From the NCBI GenBank assembly GCA_020205615.1, contig CM035163.1, forward strand, positions 50,627,899 through 50,691,898: a DNA stretch of 64,000 nucleotides, in the 5' to 3' direction. Below the pieces are notes generated by a model. The model worked only from the letters and a program-made list of their open reading frames with translations, made no database searches and was not told the origin of the DNA. The position numbers and the translations under genes are program-made. This DNA comes from Panax quinquefolius (taxonomy: Eukaryota; Streptophyta; Magnoliopsida; Apiales; Araliaceae). Positions 20,816 to 31,794 of the stretch are shown in pieces (the first letter of the stretch is position 1; every line of letters starts with the position of its first letter).

Positions 20816-23742
20816 TGTGACACCCCCAAATCCAGGAACTCCATTCCCACAGGATTTGGTGTTCACTATCCAAAACATTACATCTAACTACCCATAATCA
20901 AAGGATAAAGACGTAATTTAAATAACTTAAACAATCATCTTTACCATTAAAGGGTTACATCATATTCTCAAAATATATCTGTGTAATCTAACCTTAAAAT
21001 TATTACATAAGTTTGCGGAATACATCACATATTAAAACAAGTCTTTAGCATAATTCAATAAAATAAAATTCTCATAGGTCTTCAACATTTGGACATCTTA
21101 ACTAGTAGACGGCTCGTCGACTTTCTCAACTTTAGATGCAGTGTTAATTGTAAGAGTGAGCAAACAATTGCTCACTGATATAGGAAGTAGTAATAATAAC
21201 AACATGAGAATGAACAACGAATGCTAGCAATAATGAACTTGTTCTGTGAATTAAGAATAGAAAACAGGTTCGAAATCAATGTCTGAGGGTCTTAAGACCA
21301 CGAACTATGTCTCCGATATATAGGTATTATTACCTTAACCTTAACAGTCATTAAACTGTATAGACCCTTCTTAGCGTACTTAGGGGGATCAACCCTTTAT
21401 ACCATATATTGTGCACAAACATCTAAACGTTACACGTACAAAAATCCCCTATATTAGGGTTGTTCGTCTCAGTTTGAATTTATAATTTCCGCACTAAAGA
21501 AAGTTTAGTTTGGAACTAGCTTATTAGTGTCTCTAGAATTTTAGAACACTATTTAACTTCCATAAATAAAGGTTTAATACGAGAATGTATAACTGAACAA
21601 GGCTATTAAAGTCAAAGATCGGATATCAACAATATATATAATTGAATAACATGATATACATGCAAAGTGCTATATTCAAAGGAGTTTAGAACAATATTCT
21701 ATGAATCAATGTATTAGAACAATATATGCTTCGAATGATAATAAGGAAAGTAAAGCTCGCTCGATGTAACGAATTAGGTTACAAGAGCTTGCACAAACAT
21801 ACTCAAGATAAACTAGGCTTGCTCAACCTTACAAGAATTTTAGGAACTTGTACAATAACGATTTAGGAATGGGAACATGCATTCAATATGAAAAGAATGA
21901 AGTTAGAAAGCTTGCTCAATGTAAATAGTTAAGGTTTAGGAACTTGCCTTATTTGTAAGCTACACAAGTGTAAAATAATCTCCTATTACCCTACACATAT
22001 CATTACAATCGCAAGAACAATTAGTTGTATGAATATTAATACTATGGGTATTAAACCATCATTTATGTCATAACCCTAACCTAGCACCTAACCATTTAAG
22101 TTAACATACTTAACGAATCTGAAATCGCATTACGAGCCAACATAACTTACTCGTTCATTTCTAACTTTTGAAAACATCACTTTTAGTTTCATTATATAAC
22201 TCAATTAACAATCACCTAAAACTCTTTTACACTTTGTATTACAACACCTTACAATCTGTTATTGTAGTCCACTTTATGTTTTAATATCCTTAACATGCAT
22301 GCTAAACTAACCCAAGTCCGTTACGCATGACCTGCAATTAAGCAGACTTCACTGTCTGTGACTGGCTACTCGCGCGGCCGCGCCAGTAATACACTGGGTA
22401 ACCATGCGCCCCCACACCTATATGTAAGGCGCCAAGACGACAATCACATGGCTGCATAAACATTAGGCCATGGCTCGATACCTCGATTCGTGTTTTGCGT
22501 AAGCTTCAAATCGACTCTGCTTTGGCCAAAAATCCCAATTCTACAGAAAATCTCCCAACTTCAATATCTAACACTTTGTCATATTATAGTTATACATGCT
22601 AAACACCATTCTATATACAAAAACATTACATAAACATCATTTTGAAGAATCAAAACTATATTTTTCCCAAATTTTTGCATTTTATACTTTTAACGAATTC
22701 GATCACCACGAATTCGTTTCTTAATCATTTGACACAATTCGAACTACGCCGCTTTCATTTCTTAATATATTATCACAATCCACCAACAAATTACAGATTA
22801 CATCACATATTGGACAAGAAATTTGGTACTTTCTAAGGCCATTTCATATGAACATAAACACTGTGATTTTCCTTTTTCTTCCTACACCCAATTTTTACGA
22901 ATTTGATAACAAATAACAAGTATACATGATAATTAACAGAGTTTTGCAAATCTATATGAACATATATACATACCACAATTCACGTGATTTAATAATTTAT
23001 AGAAAATTTCCATAGAGAACTCAAAACACAAAATTTTAGAACTACAATATGCCTTAATCCTTGTTTATTGAAGCAATTGATAGCAATCATTTTCCAAAAC
23101 CCTTCTCCTCCAACTCAATATCACTGTGTTTTTTCCTCTTTTCTTCCAAGCTCTCCCTCTAACTCTCTGATATCTACTTAGCTTTAGGCATAGAAATAGA
23201 ATGCGTATAATAACCCACGTACTCTTCCGTTAGAAAATAACAAAAGGCGTCAGTTGAATAATGCCAAAGGCCATAAGGCCTTGTTTGGCTAACCAAAAAC
23301 TCCCCAAATTAAATTATTATTATATTATTATATTATATAGTTACTACTTGTCACATTTTAATTTGATTAATTTGAATAACTTTAGTTTAGTTAATTTAAA
23401 TAACTTATAACAATAATAATAAAATTCTTATTATCATTATACCTATAATTAATAAATAATTATATATCTAATTTAATTAATAAATTAGACACATCACTTT
23501 ATTTATTTATTTCCATTAAATTAAACAATTCATTTAACTTAATTATCTTCTTAAATATTAAGCAATTGATTTGATTTAATTATTTTCCTTAAATTAAATC
23601 CATCAAATAAAATTATCAATTTAATTCACCATAATTCATCAATTATTTATTTTCCTTAATAAATAAGTTATTTAAAATATTTATTTAATTCAATAAATAT
23701 TTTCATTAAATTACCAATTTCTCGATCATTATAAAATTCGGT
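20816..23742 (-). repeat. Element C 5' LTR
   Basis: It starts TGTGACACCCCC and runs 2.9 kb. Its AT-rich part from about 22650 on resembles the end of the B LTR (8600-9983), for example TATATATCTAATTTAATTAA. The expected end GTTGTCACA is missing: the sequence passes from ATAAAATTCGGTTG straight into element A RNase H, so about 15 bp including the LTR tip and target duplication were deleted. Confidence 0.8.
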
Positions 23743-24260
23743 TGGAGCGAGGAATGTGAGAAGAGTTTTCAAGAACTCAAGAGGAGACTCATTTCAGCAC
23801 TTGTTCTGACAATACCATCTGGTTCGAAGGAATTTATCATCTACAGCGATGCTTCAGGTATAGGGTTAGGATATATGTATTCTCATGCAACATGGAAAAG
23901 TCATAGCCTATGCCTCACGACAACTCAAAGAATATGAGAGGAATTATCCTACTCATGATCTAGAGTTGGCAGCAGTCGTTTTCGCACTAAAGATCTGGAG
24001 ACATTACCTGTATAGGGAGAAGGTGAAGATCTATATAGATTATAAAAGCCTCAAATATTTCTTCACCCAAAAGGAACTCAACATGCAGCAACGACGATGG
24101 CTCGAGCTGTTAAAAGATTACGATCATACCATTCAAAACCATCCTGGAAAAACGAACGTGGTAGTTGACGCATTGAGTAGAAGATCATATTCGAGTACGA
24201 GTGCGATATTGTCAACGCAAAGGCCCATTTTGTATGACTTAGAATGGATGGAGATAGAGT
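23743..24260 (+). pseudogene. Element A RNase H
   Basis: RNase H removes RNA from the RNA-DNA hybrid during replication. The sequence starts with WSEECEKSFQELKRRL (near 23743), then the first catalytic Asp in [12 protein letters not shown] (about 23835-23870), a frame change near 23880, then [20 protein letters not shown] with the catalytic Glu region [18 protein letters not shown], and [11 protein letters not shown], where the second Asp is kept. It ends with VVDALSRR, the usual end of the gypsy RNase H. The readable frame 23885-24682 continues into integrase. One frameshift is the main defect. Confidence 0.85.
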
Positions 24261-25300
24261 TAAAGACTCTAGGGACCCATGTGATGATGGCAAATATACG
24301 AGTAGAACCAACTTTAATCGATAAAGTTAAATCTGCTCAAGCTAAAGACCTAGAGCTAATGCGTATGAGAAAGAAAGTGCAAGAAGGTGCTATTCCGAAA
24401 GCAAGAATCGATGAAGAAGGAATACTTCGAGTCAACTCCAGACTTTGTGTTCCTAAAGACCCTGATTTAAAGTATAAAATCATGATGGAGCAGCACAACA
24501 CACCATTTGCAATCCATCTTGGGAGTACCAAAATGTATCGTGATCTTCGACATACATTTTGGTGGAGCAATATTAAAAGAGAGATAGCGGAGTTTATCTC
24601 AATGTGTCTAACTTATCAACGTGTCAAGGCGGATCATCAAGTGCCAAAAGGTCCATTCCAACCACTTGAAATTCTAGAATAGAAGTGGGAGCACATTAGC
24701 ATGGATTTCTTTACTGGTCTTCCCAAGGTTTCTTAAGGCATAGATGCAATTTGGGTCATTGTAGATAGATTAACTAAGTCTGCTCATTTCTTACCTATAT
24801 GAGAAACTTATTCAGTTGAATGTCTTACTTGTATATACATAAATGAGATTATAAGACTGCATGGTATGCCAGTATCCATAGTTTCTGATCGAGACCCAAG
24901 ATTCACTTCACGATTTTGGGTTAGTTTGCAACAAGCTATAGGCACAGATTTATGATTCAGTTCCGCATATCATCCTCAGACGGACGGGCAGTCGGAGAGG
25001 ATTATTCAAATTCTTGAAGATCTATTAAGACTCTGTGTCCTTGACTTCAAAGGAAGTTGGGACAAGTTCTTGCCATTGGTGGAATTCTCTTACAACAATA
25101 GTTATCAAGCAAGTATTGGCATAGCTCCATTTGAGGCGTCGTATGAACGCAAGTGTTGTTCTACAGTATGCTGAGATGAAGTGGGTGAAGCAACGTTGTT
25201 GGGATCGGAATTGGTACGCATGAAAACAGAAAAGATTCAAATGATCCGGCAACGTATAAAAACCTCGCAAGATCGACAAAAGTTATGCTGATTTTCATCG
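24261..25300 (+). pseudogene. Element A integrase (zinc-binding and catalytic core)
   Basis: Integrase inserts the DNA copy into the genome. The HHCC domain is at about 24490-24630: [15 protein letters not shown], then MCLTYQRVK, with the last Cys replaced by Tyr. A stop at 24680 (expected Lys/Trp context) precedes the core. The core shows MDFFTGLPK (first catalytic Asp, about 24700), [11 protein letters not shown] (second Asp, about 24886) and QTDGQSERII (Glu, about 24980), so the D,D,E residues are all still encoded. Stops occur near 24735, 24800 and 24954, and the frame breaks near 25170-25290. Confidence 0.85.
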
Positions 25301-25778
25301 AAGGTACGTGGAATTTAATGTTGGAGAGCATGTGTTGTTACGTGTAGCTCCAAGGAAAGGAGTTACAAGATTTGGAAAGAGAGGAAAGCTCAATCCTCTA
25401 TTCATTGGCCCATTTGAAATCCTCTATCGAGTAGGAACTGTGGCCTATAGACTCACCTTACCGCCAAGTATTTCTCGTGTTCATAACATTTTTCAGATAT
25501 CCATGTTACGTAAATATGTGGAATACCCAAACCACATTATTAAGTTAGAACTAGACGAAATAGCGGAAGATTTAACGTATAAAGAGGTACCTGTTAAAAT
25601 GTTGGATAAGAAGGAACATATTCTACGCTCCAAGGTTATACCTCAAGTCAAAGTTTTGTGGAGAAACCACGATGTTGAGGAAATGACCTGGGAGTTTGAA
25701 TCAGAAATGAAATCAAGGTATCCTCACCTCTTCGACATACCAGGTATGTACACCAATTTTGAGGATGAAATTTCATAA
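25301..25778 (+). pseudogene. Element A integrase C-terminus with chromodomain
   Basis: An open frame of 156 codons (25308-25778) begins inside the GPY/F module (GKLNPLFIGPFEILYRVG) and ends in a chromodomain-like part: DLTYKEVPVKMLDKKEHILR, then VKVLWRNHDVEEMTWEFESE, then YPHLFDIP. Chromodomains of this type in chromoviruses bind histone marks and steer integration to heterochromatin. The sequence resembles the Tekay clade. The aromatic Tyr and Trp positions of the domain are present. This is the best-kept portion of A and defines its lineage. Confidence 0.85.
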
Positions 25779-25789
25779 GAAAGGGAGGT
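25777..25789 (+). other. Element A polypurine tract
   Basis: AAGAAAGGGAGGT directly precedes the LTR start TGTAAGACCCC at 25790. E has the equivalent AAGGAGGGAGGT at 63584-63595. Confidence 0.8.
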
Positions 25790-26576
25790 TGTAAGACCCC
25801 AACTTTTATGAATAAAGATGAATTTTTCTCTAAATATTATTTTTGAATATTAAGGTGTGAATTTGTTATAATGTTATAGTTGTGGGTAATATTTATAAAT
25901 TTTGCAAAGTAAGCAAGTTATTATAAAATATTCGATTGGTTGGGGAATATTCGTTTTAACAAAAAACATTCATACGACGACACAATCATTGGTGGATCCC
26001 ACAACGGAATTATTGTCAGAGTTAAAAAACGACAGAAATATCTTTTTATAAAAATAACAGCGAAAGTTTTATCGTTAACTATTGAAATACCCGGTGATAA
26101 AAGTACAGTAATACGCGTGGTTTCATAGTAGCACACGGTATTTGATGCTTACGTGAGAAGTCACTTAGTTATACTCAATTATTGCTACAGTAATTGTTGT
26201 ATAGTATCTCACATTATTGATTCTATTATTGTCACTGTATCATCTGCACAATATTTATATTATTAAATCAATAATTGAGATGACAAGTTATTCATATTAT
26301 TATTTGCATTATTAACAATGTCTAGAAAGTTCTGTCTAGGAAATGAGTTTGATCACTTAATTGCGTGCCAATAGGGAGAAATCCTTATCCGAATGCCCCC
26401 TCTTTCCTAGGAATGATCTGGTTGTTAATATTGCAAGTTATATTATTGATAAATAAATATTGTTAAAAATATTGAGGGAATTTTTATGAAGTATTTGTTG
26501 TAAATTTTATTTATTATTTGGACCCCACTTACTCATTTTTCAAAATTATCGGTAGAAAGTTATTTAGTATATATAT
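25790..26576 (+). repeat. Element A 3' LTR, left part, cut by element F
   Basis: It starts TGTAAGACCCC and runs parallel to the E LTR from 56245 for roughly 0.8 kb (shared GTAAGCAAGT-like and ATAAAATATTC phrases). It stops where the F LTR begins (TGTAGACACTC at 26577). The remainder of this LTR does not follow F directly; a matching right-hand part occurs at 50126-50927, ahead of element D. Confidence 0.75.
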
Positions 26577-26638
26577 TGTAGACACTCAAAATTTTCTGCA
26601 CTTTTTATTCGACATTACTGGATGATGATTCGTCTTTC

Positions 26639-27000
26639 GGAGATAACCACGGAAGATGAGCTCACATCCATTACGGATACTCTACCGAAGTTCGGGTCTC
26701 AACCGGAACACACACCAGGAATATCAATTCCAACCTCGGAGATAACCTCGAGTTTCGTCCTTGGAGATAACCCTAAGGAATGCTGTTGCAGTTCCGACGA
26801 TAACTTCGAAAATGCTTGTTTCAAATGCATGCGATCAGCTTCAATCCTGCCGAGGCACTTATACCAAAGACCCGGAGCTAACACCGGGAAGACAGGCACA
26901 CTTACAGATGACCTTGCAGAATTCAAACACTTGCAGCAGTCCAATCTCAGATGTAACCCTGAGCAACGTCTTCTATCAGCTCAAACCGGAGATAACCCCG
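26639..27000 (+). repeat. Dispersed GGAGATAAC repeats in LTR F
   Basis: Phrases of the form CGGAGATAACCNCGG recur about every 50-130 bp (near 26637, 26738, 26763, 26989), with weaker forms (CCGACGATAACTTCG near 26796, CCGGAGCTAACACCGG near 26873). Each is flanked by partly complementary C/G runs, so small hairpins are possible. Confidence 0.55.
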
Positions 27001-27417
27001 GTGTAGAGTCAAAAGGTCATCGTGCCACCTTACCCCAGCGCACCGTCTCAACATTTTATACATACATTACTACACAACAATGTCCCACAAGAGCCAAGGA
27101 GTTCCAATCTCGAGTGACTATTACGCGTGGCAGCACACCGGATAGAATTTGAAGCTTGAAGACCATGGGCATGGTCCCCTCTTCCTGACTTCGTACAACC
27201 TCTAATCCCATGTCATTGCGTAACTCTCGACAAAAGCAGTCCGAAGAAGGTCTTGTATACCTTGTTCGGATGCTCGGATTGAAGTTTTGCAAGTTTGAGC
27301 GGACATCACAAAGGCACTGCAGTGCACGATTTTGAGACAGCGAGGACCAGTAGATCCGGGGCACCCGGAGAGCCGCAGAGTGCATCTGCGTCGTCGTAGT
27401 ACACTTACTACCCCCTC

Positions 27418-27424
27418 TATAAAG
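27418..27424 (+). promoter_or_regulatory. Putative TATA box 1 of LTR F
   Basis: TATAAAG within CCCTCTATAAAGAGAGGG, itself a short palindrome. It is one of two candidates; the other is at 27635. Confidence 0.4.
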
Positions 27425-27634
27425 AGAGGGCTTGGGGTGGCCATTTTAAAAAAAGAAAAAGGCGAGGAAGCCCTGTCCAATTTGCTCTGTACACACCCTA
27501 TATTGAGTGTTTCCTCATTTTAAACACCTGTTAGACCACATATAGCTACGTTTTTACCAGCGGGAGCTGAGTGATTATCCATCTAGAGTCATAGAAGCCT
27601 GCCTTGGCAGCCCACTGTAAGCCTTCTCACACTC

Positions 27635-27640
27635 TATAAA
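27635..27640 (+). promoter_or_regulatory. Putative TATA box 2 of LTR F
   Basis: TATAAA within CACTCTATAAAGCCTTTCTC, followed by a pyrimidine-rich stretch common at plant transcription starts. Either box could be the LTR promoter. Confidence 0.45.
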
Positions 27641-27779
27641 GCCTTTCTCTTCATCTTTGCACACATTATTCTACACATTGAGAGTCGTGTTGCGTGCGTA
27701 TGCCCGGACTTCGGTCCGTGGTTTTAATTTCTGTCTGTATATATATACTTATATATGTATATATTTTATATATGGACTA

Positions 27780-27835
27780 ACATTATCGAGTTATGCCTCG
27801 ATTGAGCCTAGAATTATGTCTGGAGCGTTTACTTG

Positions 27836-27872
<37 letters not shown>

Positions 27873-27930
27873 CGTGTGTGGTCAGACTCTGTCTGATGAG
27901 CCTAAATTTTACATCTGGAGCGTTTACTTG

Positions 27931-27962
<32 letters not shown>

Positions 27963-28320
27963 CTTATATATATATATTGTTATCGGACATATCCGATGAG
28001 CCTGGGTTTTATATTCGGTGCGTTTACTGCTTATATATATATATTTACATTTCTGTTAGGCCTGGAGTTTACCTTGAGGCCTTTTACTGCTTTATTTACA
28101 TTTAGTCCCGCCTGGAGTTTATTTCGTGGCGGTTGATCGTATTTACTGCTTTATTTACATTTTTGATCCCCCATGAAGGTGCTTCGTGGTGGTTGATCAT
28201 GTCCATATATATATTTACCACTTTTATATATTTACATTTCCGATCCCCCATGGAGGTGCTTCGTGGTGGTTGATCATGTCTGTATATATATATTTACAGC
28301 TTTTATATATATAACTGTTT
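27780..28320 (+). repeat. Complex tandem repeats with TA runs in LTR F
   Basis: Units containing GAGCGTTTACTTGCTT (27823, 27917), CCTGGAGTTTA (28053, 28110) and GGTGCTTCGTGGTGGTTGATCATGTC (near 28178 and 28254, described by position) alternate with TATATA runs. The arrangement suggests stepwise slippage and duplication. The frames 27793-28105 consist of Ile-Tyr runs and are artefacts of the TA repeats. Confidence 0.7.
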
Positions 28321-28747
28321 ACTACTTTTCATATAAACTGCGGCATCATATGAGCCTAGGAATCACGTGATCACAGATTGATCTCTTGAATCTAGATTGA
28401 TTTCAAGTGATGGACATTTTCAAATTGTAAGCGACTTGTACATTATTTACGATTATGCGAATTTTCTTGGATGACTGTCATGCCCATGAGGAGTTCGACA
28501 CTACTGTATATTATTTTCTTGAAGATGCTTCACATCTCGAAAATAAAAGCAAACAAGCCGAACATTTAATAATAAAATGGAAGTATGAAAATGTCTCAAT
28601 TCCTATTGAGCACAGGGTTTGAAAAACCACTTTTACAAAACTTTATTGCTATATTCTGTTTAAAACTGAATTTTTCTATAAATTCAAACCCTTTGTATAT
28701 AGGTGCAAATGAGGCCTCGCACTACTTCCAAATAATTGCACAGTGAT

Positions 28748-28748
<1 letters not shown>

Positions 28749-28780
<32 letters not shown>
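28749..28780. repeat. CA dinucleotide repeat
   Basis: About 16 uninterrupted CA units inside the F LTR. Confidence 0.95.
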
Positions 28781-28781
<1 letters not shown>

Positions 28782-29124
28782 TCATATAACAGTTTCTTAA
28801 AAAGTGGCGGTTACAGTGACAACACAGATGTCGGGGAGTGCCTAACACCTTCCCTCCGCATAATCAAGCCCCCGAACTCAAATGAATCTCGGTTTCACAG
28901 ACCCGTTTAGCAGTGTCACATCACTGGGTCAATGTGCAAACCTTTTCTCGGTTGTGTTGGTGCAACCAGTTAAAAACACCAACTGGCGACTCTTAACAGT
29001 CCATCGTCAAAATTACACAAGTCGGACCTTTTTTACTTATTTTTTCAAACAAATCTCACCGAACATGAGAACACCAAAGAACAAGTAACGAAAAGGGACA
29101 AATAAAAATCCCGACGTCGATAGG

Positions 29125-29142
29125 TGGCGACTCTGCTGGGGA
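29125..29142 (+). other. Element F primer-binding site
   Basis: TGGCGACTCTGCTGGGGA ends as expected with the complement of a tRNA CCA tail (TGG first). Tat/Ogre elements use this kind of site, usually assigned to tRNA-Arg, in contrast to the initiator Met site of A-E. The tRNA identity is from family knowledge and not tested here. Confidence 0.75.
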
Positions 29143-29835
29143 CATCAGTAAGAGGGCTTAAGCCGCTATTACAAGCTTTTCAAAACTGTTATATGCTTGT
29201 GTGTGAATGTTGCATTTACATTTATGATGAATGTGTACGAATGCATTTTACTTACTGCACTGCAAAATATCTATCTATGATATTAGTGCTTCTCACATGT
29301 CATCATTTTCATAAACGGTGAGACACGTTGTATGTGAATGTATGTTGTGTGGTTCCTCTACCAGGAGGCTATCCTGTCAGTGTTTGATTACTGGACTTGT
29401 AGGGAGACTAATTCCAACGAGGCTCAAGAAAGGCACCACCCAGATTCGCTCCAGTTGAATGACCGGATTAACTTCCCGTCAAGTAGATTGCGATGATCTG
29501 GGGACCTTCATGCCAAAAATCCGTGAGAGTAACCCTAAGATAGGTCAACCTTTGATAAACCAAACGCGGTGGAAAGTCTCTTCATGCTTTCCATTTTCAA
29601 TTACTTGTAAAAGCATTTACTTGTAATTTATTCCATGTCCATCTTTATGTAATGGAAAATATGAAGAATATTTGTGCATACATGACATGTTATCAAATAA
29701 CACTCGTTTTTACAGGACAATGTTCCTAAAATGGGCACATTATAATAGCATTTATATTATCCCTAAAAATAAACTACATAAGTCTTTTGTAGGGAAAAAA
29801 TTGGGCCTGTTACCCGCTCAAAATCCAAAAAGGTC
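29143..29835 (+). other. Element F leader between PBS and gag
   Basis: About 0.7 kb without a supported frame. The extra ORF1 that many Ogre elements carry here is absent; the space is too short for it. It ends with a possible short upstream ATG at 29836 in the gag frame. Confidence 0.6.
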
Positions 29836-31794
29836 ATGAGCCTACAGCTAACCATGTCTTCTTCTAACCAGTCTAATGCCGTTTCTCGAGAAGAATTTGA
29901 CAGATTGAGTAAACAAATTAAAGATTTGGCTGTTTTGTTAAAAGAATTGCATCAATCTACTCAGGGTACGAAGATATCTACACATGTAGAACCTTCTACA
30001 CAAGGAGGGACACAAGGTTTGGATAAAATAAATCCAGAACCTCAGTTGGATACGACCAACAAAGACCCTAAAAACACCCATCTCAAAGGAGATTTAGACA
30101 CTGGTGATATCAGGAAGAAAGTTCTTCAAATGGAGGTGTTTCATATGCTGACCTTTGTATATTCCCTATTGTTCATTATCCAGAAAAATTCAAGACCCCT
30201 GACTTTGAAAAGTATGATGGATTAGGGGATCCCTGTACACATTTAAAAGTGTTTATTAGAGAACTTGGATCTTATGCGGAAAATGAGAAGCTAAGAATGC
30301 AGCTATTCCAGAAGAGTCTAACTGGAGAAGCCCGTTCATGGTATACCATATTAGACAACTCCAAGATCCATAGCTAGGAAGAGCTAGCTCACGCCTTCCT
30401 CACTCAATACAGTTTTCAATCTCAGATGGCTCCTGACCGATACCAGATTACCAAGGTCAAGAAACAGTTTAATGAGTCTTTTAGAGAGTATGCTCAAAGG
30501 TGCAGGCGCCTTGCTGCTCAAGTTATTCCTTCCATGATAGATACAGAAATGGTCATGACTTTTATAGACATACAGGAAGCTCCTTTCTATGAGAGAATCT
30601 TAGCTGGTATTGGCAAACCATTCTCTGAAATGATCAAGCACGGAGAGATGGCTGAGATGGGGTTGAAGTTAGGAAAGATTCAAGACCTAGCCGCTCTTAA
30701 AGCAGTTGCGGAGCACATCCAGTCCGGATCATATGGAAACAACCCCTGGAGGGTCCATAAAAAGAAAGAGGAGGATGTTTCCTTGATACTACAAGGTCAA
30801 AAAGGCAGTCAGAATATGTCTATACAGAGGAGAAACTACTCCCCTTTCCAAGCACAGTCATCAAACCCTCAATTGCCTAAAGGTGGAGATGCAAAGCGCC
30901 TCCAAACGTTCACACCCTTAGGGGATTCGCTCGAGAATATTCTTCCTCTTCTGACTACTCAGAAGAAAATCACACATCTTCTTCCACCAGCCAACCCTAA
31001 TGGGAGGGGTTTCAATGCTACTCAGAAGTGTGCTTATTATGCCGGAGCACCTGGACATGGTACTCAAGATTGTTGGGCCTTGAAACACAAGATCTAAGAT
31101 TTGATAGACAACGGTGAGATCGTGGTCACCAAATCAGATCAACCTCATGTGCAAGACAACCCTCTTCCTCAACACAAAGAAGAAGAGGTCAACATGATTA
31201 GTTAGAGCGCTGGACAGAGTTCCAGTTTTAACGGTGAATCATCCCAGACCATCAAAGACGGTGTTGACAGATGGGATTATGCAAAGTTGCAATTTGCTAT
31301 GGAACAAAAGATGAAAGCTCTTTGAAAGCAAATTGAACAACTGGCAGAACTGGTGACTCATCAGCATCAAGTCACACGCCAGTTAATCAGCCAGGAGAAT
31401 GCCTATCTCCTTCCTTTTGTTATAAATGCTCTACCATCACCCTCAGAAAGCGAAGCTATGGAGGATAAGGTTGCAAAGATTGAAAATGCTAAAGCCCGTT
31501 GGGATTTTGCCAATCAAAGGGAATTTACATACCTGGGCCAACCTATGGAGGAGATATTTCAGATGCTAATCAACGAATGAAGAATTACCTCCCTTCTACC
31601 TCCTATAAATCCCCGTTCAAGACGGTTCAACTCCGATGGAGTTTGTCAATATCATTCACATTCTCGCGGTCACAGTACAGAAAAATGTTGGGCACTCCGC
31701 CACCTTATTCAGAATCTAATTGATAGCGGTGTCCTGCAATTGGCAGACGATGACACTGTGCTACTTGAGAGTGGGAATACATGTCCTACCAAAT
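29836..31794 (+). pseudogene. Element F gag with two zinc knuckles
   Basis: The first ATG in frame is 29836; the start MSSSNQSNAVSREEF at 29854 is the likelier one. A coiled-coil-like N-terminus (REEFDRLSKQIKDLAVLLKE) is followed by a frame change near 30130. From there one frame runs on: EKYDGLGDP and LTGEARSWYTIL (capsid, 30200-30355), QFNESFREYAQRCRRLAAQV (30465), then a first knuckle C-x3-x3-GH-x4-C ending CWALKHKI (31027-31096) and a second, CQYHSHSRGHSTEKCWALRH (31644-31703). Stops lie at about 30376, 31095, 31203, 31323, 31578 and 31794. Two knuckles with the same CWAL(K/R)H tail suggest an old duplication or the normal layout of this lineage. Confidence 0.85.

Larger units (their letters stand above)
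17712..23742 (-). mobile_element. Element C: truncated gypsy element on the minus strand
   Basis: A left LTR fragment (17712-18842), an internal part with RT start, protease and gag on the minus strand, a primer-binding site, and a right LTR (20816-23742). The two LTRs match closely over the 1.1 kb they share. A deletion removed about 1.8 kb of the left LTR together with the polypurine tract, integrase, RNase H and most RT. It lies inside the pol of element A. The left flank AAATT (17707-17711) is a candidate duplication, but its partner at the right end has been lost in a small deletion. Confidence 0.85.
26577..29122 (+). repeat. Element F 5' LTR (about 2.5 kb)
   Basis: It begins TGTAGACACTCAAAATTTTC, a start typical of Tat-clade LTRs, and ends just ahead of the primer-binding site at 29125; the exact end (near CGACGTCGATA) cannot be fixed without the second LTR. 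It carries repeated GGAGATAAC phrases (26639-27000), two TATA boxes, a repeat-rich part 27780-28320 and dinucleotide runs (TA at 27838-27872 and 27935-27962, CA at 28749-28780). The frames here are low-complexity and not genes. Confidence 0.75.

Noticed and set aside
26622..27152. 176-codon frame in plus sense
   Set aside because: It lies wholly in the F LTR over the GGAGATAAC repeats, and an equally long shadow exists on the other strand; no domain is recognisable.
27657..28105. Overlapping frames of Ile-Tyr repeats
   Set aside because: They are translations of TATATA runs in the F LTR.
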